From: Blastococcus sp. LR1
GTDB taxonomy: Bacteria > Actinomycetota > Actinomycetes > Mycobacteriales > Geodermatophilaceae
Direction: 5' to 3'
Assembly: GCF_020166105.1 (NCBI RefSeq)
Contig: NZ_JAIUJY010000001.1
Location: 372,001 to 436,000 of the forward strand
Length of the DNA: 64,000 nucleotides
Shown piece after piece: positions 1-9,143 of the stretch. A model generated the notes under the pieces. It had not been told where the DNA came from and did not search any database. It saw nothing but the letters and a program-made list of their open reading frames with translations. Made by a program: the position numbers and the translations under genes. The number at the start of each line of letters is the position of its first letter. The stretch's first letter is position 1.

Positions 1-1
1 C

Positions 2-2251
2 GCCCTGACCCTGCTCGGGGTCGCGCTGTTCGCGACCGGAGTGGGGCCGCGTCCTGCGGGCCTCGGCTGGGACCGGCTCTACGACGCCGTCTTCTACAAC
101 CTCGCCTACCTGACGGCCGCCGCCGTCGCCTGGCAGGCCGCCGGCCGACTGCCCCGCGAACGGCTGGCCTGGCGGGTCCTGGCCGTCTCGCTGCTGCTGA
201 ACGCCTGCGCCAATGCCCTCCGCACCCTGAGCAACGGTCCCGAAGGCAGCGGGACCTCGTCGATCCTGGCCGTCGACGTGCTCTCGCTGATCGCGTACGT
301 GCTGCTCTACGTGGTGATGGTCGGCCTGATCCGGGCCCGCGTCCCGCGGTTCCACCCGAGCATGTGGCTCGACGGCCTGATCGGGGCCCTCGGCACCACC
401 GCGGTCGGCGTCGCCTTCCTCATCGGCCCCTACCTGGACCCCGCCCCCGGCCGCGAAGCCGTGCCGGCGGTCCAGCTCGTGCTGCCCGGCATGGACGTGC
501 TCCTGCTCGCCCTGCTGGCCGCCGTGGGCTCGATCCTCGGGATGCGGCTGGACCGCACGCTCGTCCTCGTCGTCGCCGCGCTGGGTTCGATCTTCGCCGG
601 CGACGTCCTCCTGTTCGCCCGCACGGTCCGCGGCACGTACGTCGACGGCGGCCCGCTGGAGCTGGTCTGGCTGCTCGGCATCGTGCTGGTCGCCCTGGCC
701 GCGCACGGCGCCCGTCCCCGCCCCGTGCCCACCGAGGACGCGACCAGCGACACCCGGCTGGGCTGGCGTCTGCTCGCGCTGCCGGTCGTCTGCAACGTCG
801 CCAGCCTCGTCGTCCTCGCCGTGGGCTGGGGCGACGCACTCCCTGGCCTCGCGGCCTGGCTGGCGATCGCCTGCGTGCTCGCCGCCCTCGCCCGCACCGG
901 CGTCACGTTCCGCGAGGTCCGCGCCTTCAACGAGGTCAGCGAGCAGGCCCGGACCGATGAGCTCACCGGCCTGCCGAACCGCCGCGCCCTCCTCGAGGCG
1001 GCGGGCCGCGTGCTGGCGACGGCGACGGCGCGCGACCAGGCCGCCTTGCTGCTGCTGGACCTCGACGGCTTCAAGGAGGTCAACGACAGCCTCGGGCACA
1101 CCGCAGGCGACCAGCTGCTCCGCCAGATCGGTCCGCGCCTGCTGCCGGCCCTCGGCGACGGCGAACTGCTGGCCCGGCTCGGTGGGGACGAGTTCGCCGT
1201 CCTCCTCCCCCGGGTCTCCCTGGACGAGGCCCAGGCGCGGGCCGAGCGGCTGCGCGTGCTGATCCTGCAGCCGTTCCCCGTCGAGGACATCCGCCTGCAC
1301 GTGGGCGTGAGCATCGGCGTGGCCACCGCTCCGGTCCCCGCGGCCACCGTCCAGGAGCTGCTGCGCTGCGCCGACGTCGCCATGTACGCCGCCAAGAGCG
1401 CCCGCGAGGGCGTGCACGTCTACGTCCCCGACCCGCACGGCGGGAGCGGCGACCGGCTGCGCACCATGGAGGAGCTGCGGACCGCGCTGAACGGCGACGA
1501 GCTGCTCGTGCACCTCCAGCCACAGGTCGGCTTCGCGGACGGCCGCGTCGTGGGGGTCGAGGCCCTTGTCCGCTGGCAGCACCCGGTGCGCGGCCTGCTC
1601 TCCCCCGCGGACCTGCTCCCCGCCGCGGAGCAGGCCGGTCTCCTGCGCCAGCTCACCGACGTGGTGCTCGAGCTGGCCCTGCGCGCGACGTCACTGTGGT
1701 GGAAGTCCGATCAGGTGCCGGTCTCGGTGAACCTCTCGGCCGCCAACGTCAACGACGTCGACCTGCCGGCCAAGGTCGCGGCGGCGCTGGCGCGGCACGG
1801 CCTGCCCCCCGCCGCTCTCACCCTCGAGCTGGTCGAGGACACCCTGATGGCCGACCCGGAGCGCGGCCGCCAGGTGCTCGCGGAGCTGCGCCGGCGGGGC
1901 ATCCGCACCTCGATCGACGACTACGGCACCGGGTACAGCTCCCTGGCCTACCTCCGCCACCTCCCGGCCGACGAGCTGAAGCTCGACCGCAGCCTGACCG
2001 CGGACGTCACCACCGACCGGCGCGCCGCCGCGATCGTCGAGCACACGGCCGCGCTGGCCCACGACCTCGGCCTGCGCCTGGTCGTGGAGGGCGTCGAGGA
2101 CGCCGCGGCCTGCGCCGCCCTCGCCCGGCTCGGGTGCGACATCGCCCAGGGCTACGCCATCTCCCGGCCGATGCCCGTGTCCGACTTCCTCCGCTGGCTG
2201 GAGCACCCCGAGCACCCCCTGCTCGACGCCGAGCGCACCACCCGGGGCTGA
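2..2251 (+). CDS. GGDEF-EAL cyclic-di-GMP enzyme, 5' partial
   Basis: Membrane-bound enzyme expected to make and/or degrade cyclic di-GMP. The reading frame is open to the left window edge and already encodes a hydrophobic stretch there, so the GTG at 41 is probably internal and the true start lies upstream. Several membrane segments fill roughly residues 1-290. A GGDEF domain follows with the intact motif GGDEF near residue 394, then an EAL domain with VEALVRW near 520, VNLSAAN, SIDDYGTGYSS, LKLDRS and VVEGVED, so the phosphodiesterase site looks complete. The allosteric RxxD inhibitory site, expected five residues before GGDEF, is replaced by GDGE, so product inhibition is probably lost. 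A paralogue sits at 42092. Confidence 0.93.
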   Translation, partial: ALTLLGVALFATGVGPRPAGLGWDRLYDAVFYNLAYLTAAAVAWQAAGRLPRERLAWRVLAVSLLLNACANALRTLSNGPEGSGTSSILAVDVLSLIAYVLLYVVMVGLIRARVPRFHPSMWLDGLIGALGTTAVGVAFLIGPYLDPAPGREAVPAVQLVLPGMDVLLLALLAAVGSILGMRLDRTLVLVVAALGSIFAGDVLLFARTVRGTYVDGGPLELVWLLGIVLVALAAHGARPRPVPTEDATSDTRLGWRLLALPVVCNVASLVVLAVGWGDALPGLAAWLAIACVLAALARTGVTFREVRAFNEVSEQARTDELTGLPNRRALLEAAGRVLATATARDQAALLLLDLDGFKEVNDSLGHTAGDQLLRQIGPRLLPALGDGELLARLGGDEFAVLLPRVSLDEAQARAERLRVLILQPFPVEDIRLHVGVSIGVATAPVPAATVQELLRCADVAMYAAKSAREGVHVYVPDPHGGSGDRLRTMEELRTALNGDELLVHLQPQVGFADGRVVGVEALVRWQHPVRGLLSPADLLPAAEQAGLLRQLTDVVLELALRATSLWWKSDQVPVSVNLSAANVNDVDLPAKVAAALARHGLPPAALTLELVEDTLMADPERGRQVLAELRRRGIRTSIDDYGTGYSSLAYLRHLPADELKLDRSLTADVTTDRRAAAIVEHTAALAHDLGLRLVVEGVEDAAACAALARLGCDIAQGYAISRPMPVSDFLRWLEHPEHPLLDAERTTRG

Positions 2252-2267
2252 ACCGACCGACCAGCCG

Positions 2268-3197
2268 TCAACCGAGCTGGGGCGCCACCTCGGCGGCCAC
2301 CAGGTCCAGGTGGTCGAGGTCCGCGAGGTCGAGCACCTGCAGGTAGACCCGCTGCGCGCCGGCCTCCGCGTAGCGGCCGATGGTGTCGACCGCTTCTGCG
2401 GGCGATCCGGCCACCCCGTGCTCGCGCAGCTCGTCGACCTCCCGGCCGATGACTGCCGCACGGCGGGCGATCTCCGCCTCGTCCTTGCCCACGCAGAGCA
2501 CGAGCGCCGAGCTGTACACCAGGGACGACGGGTCGCGACCGACCTCGTCGCAGGCCTCCCGCACACCGGCGAACAACCGGGCGTTCTCCTCGGCCGACAT
2601 GAAGGGCACGTTGAACTCGCCGGCGTAGCGAGCCGCCAGCCGCGGCGTCCGCTTCTTCCCACCGCCGCCGACGAGGATCGGCACGCCGCCCTCCTGCACC
2701 GGCTTGGGCAGCGCCGGCGACCCGGACAGCTGGTAGTGCTCGCCGGCGAAGTCGAAGGTCTCCCCCACCGGTGTGCGCCACAGCCCGGTGAGGACGGCGA
2801 GCTGCTCCTCGTACCGGTCGAACCGCTCACGCAGCGAGGGGAACGGGATGCCGTAGGCGGTGTGCTCCGCCTCGAACCACCCCGACCCGATGCCCAGTTC
2901 CACCCGGCCGCCGCTCATCTGGTCGACCTGGGCCACGCTGATCGCCAGCGGGCCGGGCAGCCGGAACGTGCCGGCCGTCATGAGCGTGCCCAGCCGGATC
3001 CGGCTGGTCTCGCGGGCCAGCCCGGCGAGGGTGATCCAGGCGTCGGTGGGGCCGGGCAGGCCGTCGCCACCCATCGTCAGGTAGTGGTCTGATCGGAAGA
3101 AGGCGTCGAAGCCGGTCTCCTCGGTACGGCGGGCCACGGCGAGCAGCTCGTCGTAGGTCGCACCCATCTGCGGCTCGGTGAAGATGCGCAAGTCCAC
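2268..3197 (-). CDS. LLM-class F420-dependent oxidoreductase
   Basis: Predicted (beta/alpha)8 luciferase-like flavin or coenzyme F420 oxidoreductase, 309 residues, the usual length for single-domain members. It starts with the typical beta strand MDLRIFTEPQ and carries GTLMTAGTFRLPG and RVELGIGSGWFEAEH, regions that line the cofactor site in this family. The substrate cannot be predicted. Start is GTG at 3197. It converges on the upstream GGDEF-EAL gene with 16 bases between stops. A gene for F420:NADPH oxidoreductase (27166) occurs in the same window, which supports F420 rather than FMN as cofactor, but this is inference. Confidence 0.88.
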   Translation of the reverse strand: MDLRIFTEPQMGATYDELLAVARRTEETGFDAFFRSDHYLTMGGDGLPGPTDAWITLAGLARETSRIRLGTLMTAGTFRLPGPLAISVAQVDQMSGGRVELGIGSGWFEAEHTAYGIPFPSLRERFDRYEEQLAVLTGLWRTPVGETFDFAGEHYQLSGSPALPKPVQEGGVPILVGGGGKKRTPRLAARYAGEFNVPFMSAEENARLFAGVREACDEVGRDPSSLVYSSALVLCVGKDEAEIARRAAVIGREVDELREHGVAGSPAEAVDTIGRYAEAGAQRVYLQVLDLADLDHLDLVAAEVAPQLG

Positions 3198-3313
3198 GGT
3201 CGGACCGTAACGAGGACCACGCCCGGATGCGCACCGACCTGCGGTCTCAGGGTGTGCTCGCCGCCGGGACCGGGCAGGATGATCGCCAGACGATCAACTC
3301 GGAGGTGCAGCTC

Positions 3314-4432
3314 GTGTTCCGCAAGAAGACGCGTGGTCAGGTCATCGGCACCGAGCTCCAGGAGGGTTTCGCCCACATCGGGGTCGCCGCCACCGAGGCC
3401 GGCCGCCTCGCTGCCGAGCAGTTGGGCCCGCGCGTCGCCGCGGCCCGGGATGCGGCAGGCCCGGCGCTCGACGCCGCGCAGCGCGCGGTCGCCCCCAAGG
3501 TGGCCGCGGCCGTGGCGGTGGCCGCACCGGCGGTCGCCACCGCGCGCGACGCCGTCGCCCCCCGGTTCGAGGCCGCCCGGGACGCCGCGGCCCCGCGGGT
3601 CGCAGTCGCGGTCACGGCCGCCCAGGCCGCGGCCGCCAAGGCAGCTGCCGACCTCGGTCCCCGGGTCGAGGCGGCGCAGAAGACGCTGCGCGACGACGTC
3701 GCTCCCCGCGTCGCCGCCGCGCAGAAGGCGGCCCGCAAGTCTTTCGACGACGACGTCGCGCCGCGGGTGACCGCGGCGCAGGCCGCGGCCCTCGCCTACG
3801 CCACTCCCCGCGTGGTCGCCGCCCGCGAGGCGGTCGCTCCTGCCCTGGACAGCGCCCGCGAGACGCTGCTCGCCGGGGTGGACAGCGCACGCAGCGAGGT
3901 CGACGCCCGGCGCGCCGAGCTGGCGGCGGCCGCGGCTGAGTCCGGTCGCCGGGCGCGCAAGGCGGCGAAGAAGGCCCGCAAGAAGGCCGGCAAGAAGCAC
4001 AAGGAGTTCGAGAAGGCGGCCAAGGCGACAGCCAAGACCGTGAAGCGCAAGGTCGGCGTGGAGCCCGAGCCCCGCCGCTGGCCGTGGGTGTTCGTGTTCG
4101 CCGCGGTGGGTACTGCCGTGTTCGTCCTGCTGCGCCGCACCAAGGACGACACCTGGACGCCCGCTCCGGCCGGTGACGGCCCGGTGCCCAGCTACCGAGA
4201 GGACCCCGTGCCCAGCTCTCCCAGCACTTCCGGCAAGACCGTCTCCACCGCCGACACGACCGGTGACGCCGCTCCGGCCGAGTCCGACATGGGCGTCCGC
4301 GACGCCCAGTTCGTCGACGGTGACGGCGCCGACAGCGCCGGCGAGGACATCAAGAACACGCCGGAGCCGTTCAGCTCCGGTGGCGCCAACGACGCGGGCC
4401 CGACCGCGGGTCCCGCCGACAAGCAGGTCTGA
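3314..4432 (+). CDS. Ala-rich, proline-punctuated helical repeat membrane protein
   Basis: Unknown function. I chose the GTG at 3314 because GGAGG lies at 3301-3305 with 8-base spacing; a longer frame from 3227 lacks such a site. The 372-residue product has an N-terminal two-thirds built of amphipathic helices repeating a motif like VAPRVAAAQ at intervals of mostly 11 or 15 residues. It is followed by a very basic segment ([13 protein letters not shown]), one membrane span ([18 protein letters not shown]) and an acidic, Ser/Pro-rich tail of about 90 residues. It resembles the DUF5324-type proteins of Streptomyces, by memory of their composition and layout. A coiled or membrane-associated scaffold is plausible. 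It sits upstream of lipA behind a hairpin. Confidence 0.72.
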   Translation: MFRKKTRGQVIGTELQEGFAHIGVAATEAGRLAAEQLGPRVAAARDAAGPALDAAQRAVAPKVAAAVAVAAPAVATARDAVAPRFEAARDAAAPRVAVAVTAAQAAAAKAAADLGPRVEAAQKTLRDDVAPRVAAAQKAARKSFDDDVAPRVTAAQAAALAYATPRVVAAREAVAPALDSARETLLAGVDSARSEVDARRAELAAAAAESGRRARKAAKKARKKAGKKHKEFEKAAKATAKTVKRKVGVEPEPRRWPWVFVFAAVGTAVFVLLRRTKDDTWTPAPAGDGPVPSYREDPVPSSPSTSGKTVSTADTTGDAAPAESDMGVRDAQFVDGDGADSAGEDIKNTPEPFSSGGANDAGPTAGPADKQV

Positions 4433-4453
4433 CGCGTCACACCATCGCCGCAC

Positions 4454-4490
4454 CCGCCGCCCCCGTCGCCTCTGGTGACGGGGGCGGCGG
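4454..4490 (+). terminator. Perfect 14-bp hairpin before lipA
   Basis: CCGCCGCCCCCGTC at 4454-4467 pairs perfectly with 4477-4490 around a 9-base loop. It lies between the stop at 4432 and lipA, so it probably terminates the repeat-protein transcript. There is no U tract, which is common in high-GC actinobacterial terminators. Confidence 0.7.
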
Positions 4491-4515
4491 TGTCTTCGCG
4501 AGTACGGTGGGGATC

Positions 4516-5490
4516 ATGAGTGAGACGGCCCTTCCGGCGCAGTCGTCGGGTTCCCCGCTCGAGCCGGCCGGTCGCAAACTGCTCCGCCTCGAGGTCCGCA
4601 ACAGCCAGGTGCCGATCGAGCGCAAGCCCGAGTGGATCAAGACCCGCCTGAAGACGGGGCCCGAGTACACCGAGCTGAAGTCGCTGGTCCGCCGCGAAGG
4701 CCTGCACACGGTGTGCGAGGAGGCGGGCTGCCCCAACATCTACGAGTGCTGGGAGGACCGCGAGGCCACCTTCCTCATCGGCGGCGACCAGTGCACCCGG
4801 CGCTGCGACTTCTGCCAGATCGACACCGGCAAGCCCGCTGACTTCGACCGCGACGAGCCGCGGCGGGTCGCGGAGAGCGTCGCCACCATGGGCCTGAAGT
4901 ACGCCACGGTCACCGGCGTCGCCCGGGACGACCTGCCCGACGGCGGGGCGTGGCTCTACGCGGAGACCGTGCGCCAGATCCACTCCCAGCTGCCCGGCTG
5001 CGGCGTCGAGCTGCTCATCCCCGACTTCAACGCCGACCCCGACCAGCTGGCGGAGGTGTTCTCCTCCCGCCCCGAGGTGCTGGCGCACAACGTGGAGACG
5101 GTGCCGCGGATCTTCAAGCGCATCCGCCCCGGCTTCCGCTTCGAGCGCTCCCTGGCCGTCATCACCGCCGCCCGCGAGGCGGGTCTGGTCACCAAGTCCA
5201 ACCTGATCCTGGGCATGGGCGAGGAGCCGGAGGAGGTCGTGGAGACCATGCAGGCACTGCACGACGCCGGCTGCGACCTGCTGACCATCACCCAGTACCT
5301 CCGGCCCTCGCCCCGGCACCACCCCGTGGTCCGCTGGGTGAAGCCCGACGAGTTCGTGCAGTTCCAGAAGGACGCCGAGGAGATCGGCTTCCCGGGTGTC
5401 CTCGCCGGGCCGCTGGTGCGCAGCTCCTACCGGGCCGGCCGGCTCTACCAGCAGGCCGTCGCGGCCCGCGGTCTCACTCCAACGGTCTGA
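4516..5490 (+). CDS. lipA: Lipoyl synthase
   Basis: Radical-SAM enzyme that inserts two sulfur atoms into octanoyl-carrier-protein domains to make lipoyl groups, needed by pyruvate dehydrogenase (aceE is at 58344) and related complexes. Both iron-sulfur motifs are present: the auxiliary cluster [12 protein letters not shown] and the SAM-binding CTRRCDFC. The C-terminal RSSYRAG contributes the Ser ligand of the auxiliary cluster. ATG at 4516 gives 324 residues, normal for the family; GTG at 4507 would add three residues and cannot be excluded. lipB, the usual upstream neighbour, is not adjacent here. The order lipA, DUF4191, RDD, glnA is conserved in actinobacteria. Confidence 0.97.
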   Translation: MSETALPAQSSGSPLEPAGRKLLRLEVRNSQVPIERKPEWIKTRLKTGPEYTELKSLVRREGLHTVCEEAGCPNIYECWEDREATFLIGGDQCTRRCDFCQIDTGKPADFDRDEPRRVAESVATMGLKYATVTGVARDDLPDGGAWLYAETVRQIHSQLPGCGVELLIPDFNADPDQLAEVFSSRPEVLAHNVETVPRIFKRIRPGFRFERSLAVITAAREAGLVTKSNLILGMGEEPEEVVETMQALHDAGCDLLTITQYLRPSPRHHPVVRWVKPDEFVQFQKDAEEIGFPGVLAGPLVRSSYRAGRLYQQAVAARGLTPTV

Positions 5491-5493
5491 TTT

Positions 5494-5558
5494 TCTCCCT
5501 CGGCCCGCTGCAGGGGCCCGCCACGAGCCTGCGAGTGGTGGGGGGCAGCGGGTCCTTT
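5494..5558 (-). repeat. Intergenic repeat family, copy 1 (inverted)
   Basis: Read on the minus strand this begins AAAGGACCCGCTGCCCCCC and continues CTCGCAGGCTCGTGGCGGG then CCCCTGCAG. It is closely similar to the copy at 6381-6442, which lies in the opposite orientation. It fills the gap between lipA and the DUF4191 gene and ends 15 bases before the latter's ATG. Confidence 0.7.
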
Positions 5559-5573
5559 CACTAAGCTGGGCGC

Positions 5574-6380
5574 ATGGCACGCAGCAAGTCCTCTGACAAG
5601 GCCGCCCCGAACGACGGCGGCGGCAAGGCCGCGCCCAAGGGCGGCTCCACCGCGTCGGGGGTGAAGCTCGGCAAGGACGGCCAGCCGAAGGTCGGCCGGC
5701 TCAAGAAGCTCGGCAACAACGGCCGGATGATGAAGCAGGCCTTCACGCTGACGCGCCGCAACGACCCGAAGCTCCCCTGGGTCATGCTCATCACGTTCAT
5801 CGTGACCTTCGCGGTGGTCGAGCTGATCGGCATCCTGCTCGACTCGCCGTTCCTCTTCCTGCCCTTCGCCATCATCCTCGGCCTGCTGGCCACCCTGATC
5901 GTCTTCGGCCGCCGGGCGCAGGGCTCGGCGTACCGCCAGGTGGAGGGCCAGCCCGGCGCCGCGGCCTGGGCGCTGGAGAACATGCGCGGTGACTGGCGGG
6001 TCAGCGCCGGGGTCGCCGGCACCCCACAGCTCGACGCCGTCCACCGGGTGCTCGGCCGGCCCGGCGTGATCCTGGTCGCCGAGGGCTCGCCGCAGCGCGT
6101 GCGCGGCCTGATCGCGCAGGAGAAGAAGAAGATCGCCCGCGTCGTCGGCGACACCCCCATCTACGACGTCGTCGTCGGCGAGGGCGAGGGCCAGGTGCCC
6201 TTCAAGAAGCTGAGCTCCCACGTCATGAAGCTGCCGCGGAACCTGTCGGCCGCCGAGCTCAACACCCTGGGCCGGCGCATGAGCGCCCTCGGTGGCGCCC
6301 GGATGCCCGTTCCCGGCGGCCCGCTCCCCGGCGGCCGTCAGATGTCGGTGAGCCAGCGCCAGGTCCGCCGCCGCGGCTAA
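5574..6380 (+). CDS. DUF4191 membrane protein
   Basis: Conserved actinobacterial membrane protein of unknown function, 268 residues. A charged, Gly/Lys-rich N-terminus of about 65 residues precedes two adjacent membrane spans (about residues 65-105, WVMLITFIVTFAVVELIGIL and LFLPFAIILGLLATLIVFG). A cytosolic domain of about 160 residues follows and contains EGSPQRVRGLIAQEKKK. This layout matches DUF4191 (M. tuberculosis Rv2219 type). It lies between lipA and glnA as in other actinobacteria, but no role in lipoylation or nitrogen metabolism is shown. Start ATG follows immediately after intergenic repeat copy 1. Confidence 0.9.
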   Translation: MARSKSSDKAAPNDGGGKAAPKGGSTASGVKLGKDGQPKVGRLKKLGNNGRMMKQAFTLTRRNDPKLPWVMLITFIVTFAVVELIGILLDSPFLFLPFAIILGLLATLIVFGRRAQGSAYRQVEGQPGAAAWALENMRGDWRVSAGVAGTPQLDAVHRVLGRPGVILVAEGSPQRVRGLIAQEKKKIARVVGDTPIYDVVVGEGEGQVPFKKLSSHVMKLPRNLSAAELNTLGRRMSALGGARMPVPGGPLPGGRQMSVSQRQVRRRG

Positions 6381-6442
6381 GGAAGGACCCCTCTGCCCCC
6401 CACCCGCTCGCAGGCTCGCGGCGGGCCCCTGCAGGGCGGCCG
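6381..6442 (+). repeat. Intergenic repeat family, copy 2
   Basis: Begins directly after a TAA stop with GGAAGGACCCCTCTGCCCCC and continues CGCTCGCAGGCTCGCGGCGG then GCCCCTGCAGGGCGGCCG. It sits between two convergent genes (stops at 6380 and 6443), so it may also act as a bidirectional terminator. It aligns with copies at 5494 (inverted), 7463 (diverged) and 56809. Confidence 0.75.
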
Positions 6443-6979
6443 TCAGAGGTGCGAGAAGGGCTCCGCGTACCGGAACGCACCGCCGACCGGATCGCCCTGC
6501 AGCAGCCGTGCCTGGAAGTACGGACCCCACGACGGGTCCGGCGCGGTGACGCCGAGGTCGAGCGCCGGGACGAAGCCGAACCTGCCGTAGTAGTCCGGTG
6601 AACCGAGGAGGGCGACCAGCCGCTCGCCGGCCGCCTCGGCGACCGCGAGCAGCGCATGCATCAGGGCCGTGCCCGTTCCCCTCCCCTGCGCCGCCGGGAC
6701 CACGCCCAGCGGGCCGAGACCGAGCGCCGCGGTGCCGAAGGGCTCCAGCCACCCCCGCGTCGCGATGACGTGCCCGACGACGTCGCCGTCGTCGTCCATG
6801 GCGACCAGCGAGAGATGCGGCAGGAAGCCGGCATCCTCCCGGAGCCGGTCGAGCAGGTCGGCCTCGGGCACCTCGCCCGGCGCCCGGCGCGCGTCGCTTC
6901 CCGGGCCGAGGGCGAACGCCGCCCGGTGCACCGCGCGCACGGCGTCGGAGTCGGAGGGGCGCTCCCGGCGGACGATCAC
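6443..6979 (-). CDS. GNAT-family N-acetyltransferase
   Basis: Predicted acetyl-CoA-dependent N-acetyltransferase of 178 residues. The acetyl-CoA-binding motif A is visible as [20 protein letters not shown], followed by the typical [16 protein letters not shown] motif of the YjhQ/YpeA-like branch. I chose GTG at 6979 ([14 protein letters not shown]), where the conserved first beta strand begins. The open frame extends much further upstream but has no family similarity. The acceptor substrate is unknown. It converges on the DUF4191 gene across repeat copy 2. Confidence 0.9.
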   Translation of the reverse strand: MIVRRERPSDSDAVRAVHRAAFALGPGSDARRAPGEVPEADLLDRLREDAGFLPHLSLVAMDDDGDVVGHVIATRGWLEPFGTAALGLGPLGVVPAAQGRGTGTALMHALLAVAEAAGERLVALLGSPDYYGRFGFVPALDLGVTAPDPSWGPYFQARLLQGDPVGGAFRYAEPFSHL

Positions 6980-7026
6980 GACCGGCAGTCTGCGGAGCCG
7001 GGAAGCCGCCGTCCACCGGATTCCGG

Positions 7027-7452
7027 TCAGGCGCGGACGACGGCCGTCCCGGTCAGTCGGTCGTGCAGGCCTCGCCCGTCGGCGTCGGTGATGAGCGCCG
7101 GCACCAGGAGCACGAGCAGCACGGTGCGGGCGAGGGCCCGCCAGGGCGCCAGCCGTGCCTTCGGCGTCGGGTGCGCCAGACGGAGTCCCATGAGCCGGTG
7201 ACCCGGCGTCTGCCCGAACGCCATCAGGCTCACCGCAGTGAGGACGACGAACACCAGCAGGCTGGCGTTCCCGGGCGGCTCGGGAGCGGAGAAGAGCCAG
7301 GCGATCCCGGCGCTCAGCAGCGCGTCGATCACGTAGCCGCCCGCTCGCGAGGTGAACGACGCCAGCGAACCCGGGCCTTCGGGGGGCAACCCCAGGGAGG
7401 CGCCGCGGCCCGAGGCCTGAGAGGCTTGATCGACATTCCTGACCATGACCAC
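7027..7452 (-). CDS. RDD-family membrane protein
   Basis: Small integral membrane protein (141 residues) of the RDD family, named for conserved Arg-Asp-Asp. Visible features are [20 protein letters not shown] (first helix with the R...D signature), a second span [14 protein letters not shown], the family motif [14 protein letters not shown] and a last span [14 protein letters not shown] ending in [14 protein letters not shown] proteins are proposed transporters or ion-linked membrane proteins; no substrate can be assigned. It is divergent from glnA, a conserved arrangement in actinobacteria. Start GTG at 7452; ATG at 7446 is an alternative. Confidence 0.9.
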   Translation of the reverse strand: MVMVRNVDQASQASGRGASLGLPPEGPGSLASFTSRAGGYVIDALLSAGIAWLFSAPEPPGNASLLVFVVLTAVSLMAFGQTPGHRLMGLRLAHPTPKARLAPWRALARTVLLVLLVPALITDADGRGLHDRLTGTAVVRA

Positions 7453-7462
7453 CAGCGTAATG

Positions 7463-7521
7463 AGAGGGCCGCCCTCTCCCCCGCGCCTCGCACGATCGGC
7501 GCGGGACCCTGCAGGGGTCGG
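7463..7521 (+). repeat. Intergenic repeat family, diverged copy
   Basis: Contains CCTCGCACGATCGGCGCGGG followed by ACCCTGCAGGGGTCGG, which aligns with the CTCGCAGGCTCG...GGGCCCCTGCAGGG core of the copies at 6381 and 5494. It is the most diverged of the four and lies in the divergent rdd-glnA region, just upstream of the putative GlnR box. Confidence 0.45.
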
Positions 7522-7535
7522 ACGCCCGGCGTGTT

Positions 7536-7573
7536 GTTACGCCCCCGAAACACTCGGGACACCGCAGGGCAAT
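7536..7573 (+). promoter_or_regulatory. Putative GlnR-type box of glnA
   Basis: GTTAC-n6-GAAAC at 7536-7551 matches the actinobacterial GlnR pattern gTnAc-n6-GaAAc. A weaker second half, GACAC-n6-GCAAT, continues in phase at 7558-7573. A -35-like TTGACC follows at 7573-7578. The box ends about 50 bases before the ATG of glnA, suitable for nitrogen-dependent control. No glnR gene is in the window. Confidence 0.6.
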
Positions 7574-7623
7574 TGACCGCTCGTAAGTTGCTGTACGGCT
7601 TTCCGCCCACACCCGGAGGATCG

Positions 7624-9060
7624 ATGTTCACCAGTCCCGACGAGGTCGCCGCCTACATCCGCGACAACGACGTCGAGTTCGTCGACGTTCGCTTCTGCGA
7701 CCTGCCCGGCGTCATGCAGCACTTCACCATCCCTGCGTCGACGTTCGGCGAGGACACGTTCAGCGAGGGCCTCGGTTTCGACGGCTCCTCGATCCGCGGG
7801 TTCCAGGCGATCAACGAGTCGGACATGCTGCTGCTGCCCGACGCCAACAGCGCCTTCGTGGACCCGTTCCGCAAGCACAAGACGCTGAACGTCAACTTCT
7901 TCATCCACGACCCGATCACGCGCGAGGCCTACAGCCGCGACCCGCGCAACGTCGCGAAGAAGGCCGAGGCGTACCTCGCCAGCTCCGGCATCGCCGACAC
8001 CGCGTACTTCGGCCCCGAGGCCGAGTTCTACGTCTTCGACTCGGTGCGCTTCGACACCGGCATCAACGAGGCGTACTACCACCTCGACTCGGTCGAGGGC
8101 TCGTGGAACACGGGCTCGCCGAACGGCGAGAACGGCGTCGGGCCGAACCTCGGCTACAAGGCCCGCCTGAAGGGCGGCTACTTCCCGGTCGAGCCCTACG
8201 ACCAGCAGAGCGACCTGCGCGCCGACATGATGGTCAACCTGGCGCAGGCGGGCCTCGAGCTCGAGCGCGGTCACCACGAGGTCGGCACCGGCGGCCAGGC
8301 CGAGATCAACTACAAGTTCGACACGCTGCTGCGTTCGGCCGACAGCCTCATGCTGTTCAAGTACATCATCAAGAACACCGCCTGGGCCCACGGCAAGACC
8401 GCCACCTTCATGCCCAAGCCGCTGTTCGGTGACAACGGCTCCGGCATGCACTGCCACCAGAGCCTCTGGAAGGACGGCCAGCCGCTCTTCCACGCCGAGA
8501 CCGGCTACGCCGGCCTGTCGGACATGGCCCGCCACTACATCGGCGGCCTGCTGGCCCACGCACCGTCGCTGCTGGCCTTCACCAACCCGACGGTGAACAG
8601 CTACCACCGCCTGGTGCCGGGCTACGAGGCCCCGATCAACCTGGTCTACTCGGCCCGCAACCGCTCGGCGTGCCTCCGCATCCCGATCTCCGGTGACAGC
8701 CCGAAGGCCAAGCGCATCGAGTTCCGCGTGCCCGACCCGTCGGCCAACCCCTACCTCGCCTTCTCGGCGATGCTGATGGCCGGCCTCGACGGCGTGAAGA
8801 ACAAGATCGAGCCGCCGGCGCCGGTCGACAAGGACCTCTACGAGCTGCCGCCCGAGGAGGCCATGGGCATCGAGAAGGTGCCCGCGTCGCTGGATGCCGC
8901 GCTGGACAACCTCGAGGCCGACCACGAGTTCCTCGTCGAGGGCGGCGTCTTCACGCCCGACCTCATCGAGACGTGGATCGACTACAAGCGGGCCAACGAG
9001 ATCGACCCGATCCGCCTGCGCCCGCACCCGCACGAGTTCGCGATGTACTACGACATCTGA
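7624..9060 (+). CDS. glnA: Type I glutamine synthetase (adenylylatable)
   Basis: ATP-dependent condensation of glutamate and ammonia to glutamine; cytosolic dodecamer. At 478 residues it has the standard length of the GlnA1 (GSI-beta) class. Motifs seen are [10 protein letters not shown] near the N-terminus, [24 protein letters not shown], and NRSACLRIP near the C-terminal third. Tyr406 lies in DLYELPPEE, the adenylylation loop, so this enzyme should be controlled by GlnE (17744). Start ATG at 7624 is preceded by GGAGG. A longer open frame upstream is non-coding. The upstream region carries a GlnR-type box and the downstream region a strong hairpin. Confidence 0.98.
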   Translation: MFTSPDEVAAYIRDNDVEFVDVRFCDLPGVMQHFTIPASTFGEDTFSEGLGFDGSSIRGFQAINESDMLLLPDANSAFVDPFRKHKTLNVNFFIHDPITREAYSRDPRNVAKKAEAYLASSGIADTAYFGPEAEFYVFDSVRFDTGINEAYYHLDSVEGSWNTGSPNGENGVGPNLGYKARLKGGYFPVEPYDQQSDLRADMMVNLAQAGLELERGHHEVGTGGQAEINYKFDTLLRSADSLMLFKYIIKNTAWAHGKTATFMPKPLFGDNGSGMHCHQSLWKDGQPLFHAETGYAGLSDMARHYIGGLLAHAPSLLAFTNPTVNSYHRLVPGYEAPINLVYSARNRSACLRIPISGDSPKAKRIEFRVPDPSANPYLAFSAMLMAGLDGVKNKIEPPAPVDKDLYELPPEEAMGIEKVPASLDAALDNLEADHEFLVEGGVFTPDLIETWIDYKRANEIDPIRLRPHPHEFAMYYDI

Positions 9061-9081
9061 TCTCGGCATCTGCTGAACGCC

Positions 9082-9116
9082 GCGGCCCCCGCCCTGCTCG
9101 TCAGGACGGGGGCCGC
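9082..9116 (+). terminator. glnA terminator hairpin
   Basis: GCGGCCCCCGCCCTG at 9082-9096 pairs with 9102-9116 with a single mismatch and a 5-base loop. It follows the glnA stop by 21 bases and precedes the convergent lipoprotein gene. Confidence 0.8.
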
Positions 9117-9143
9117 AGTGCGTGGCGCAGCAGCCGGTATCGC

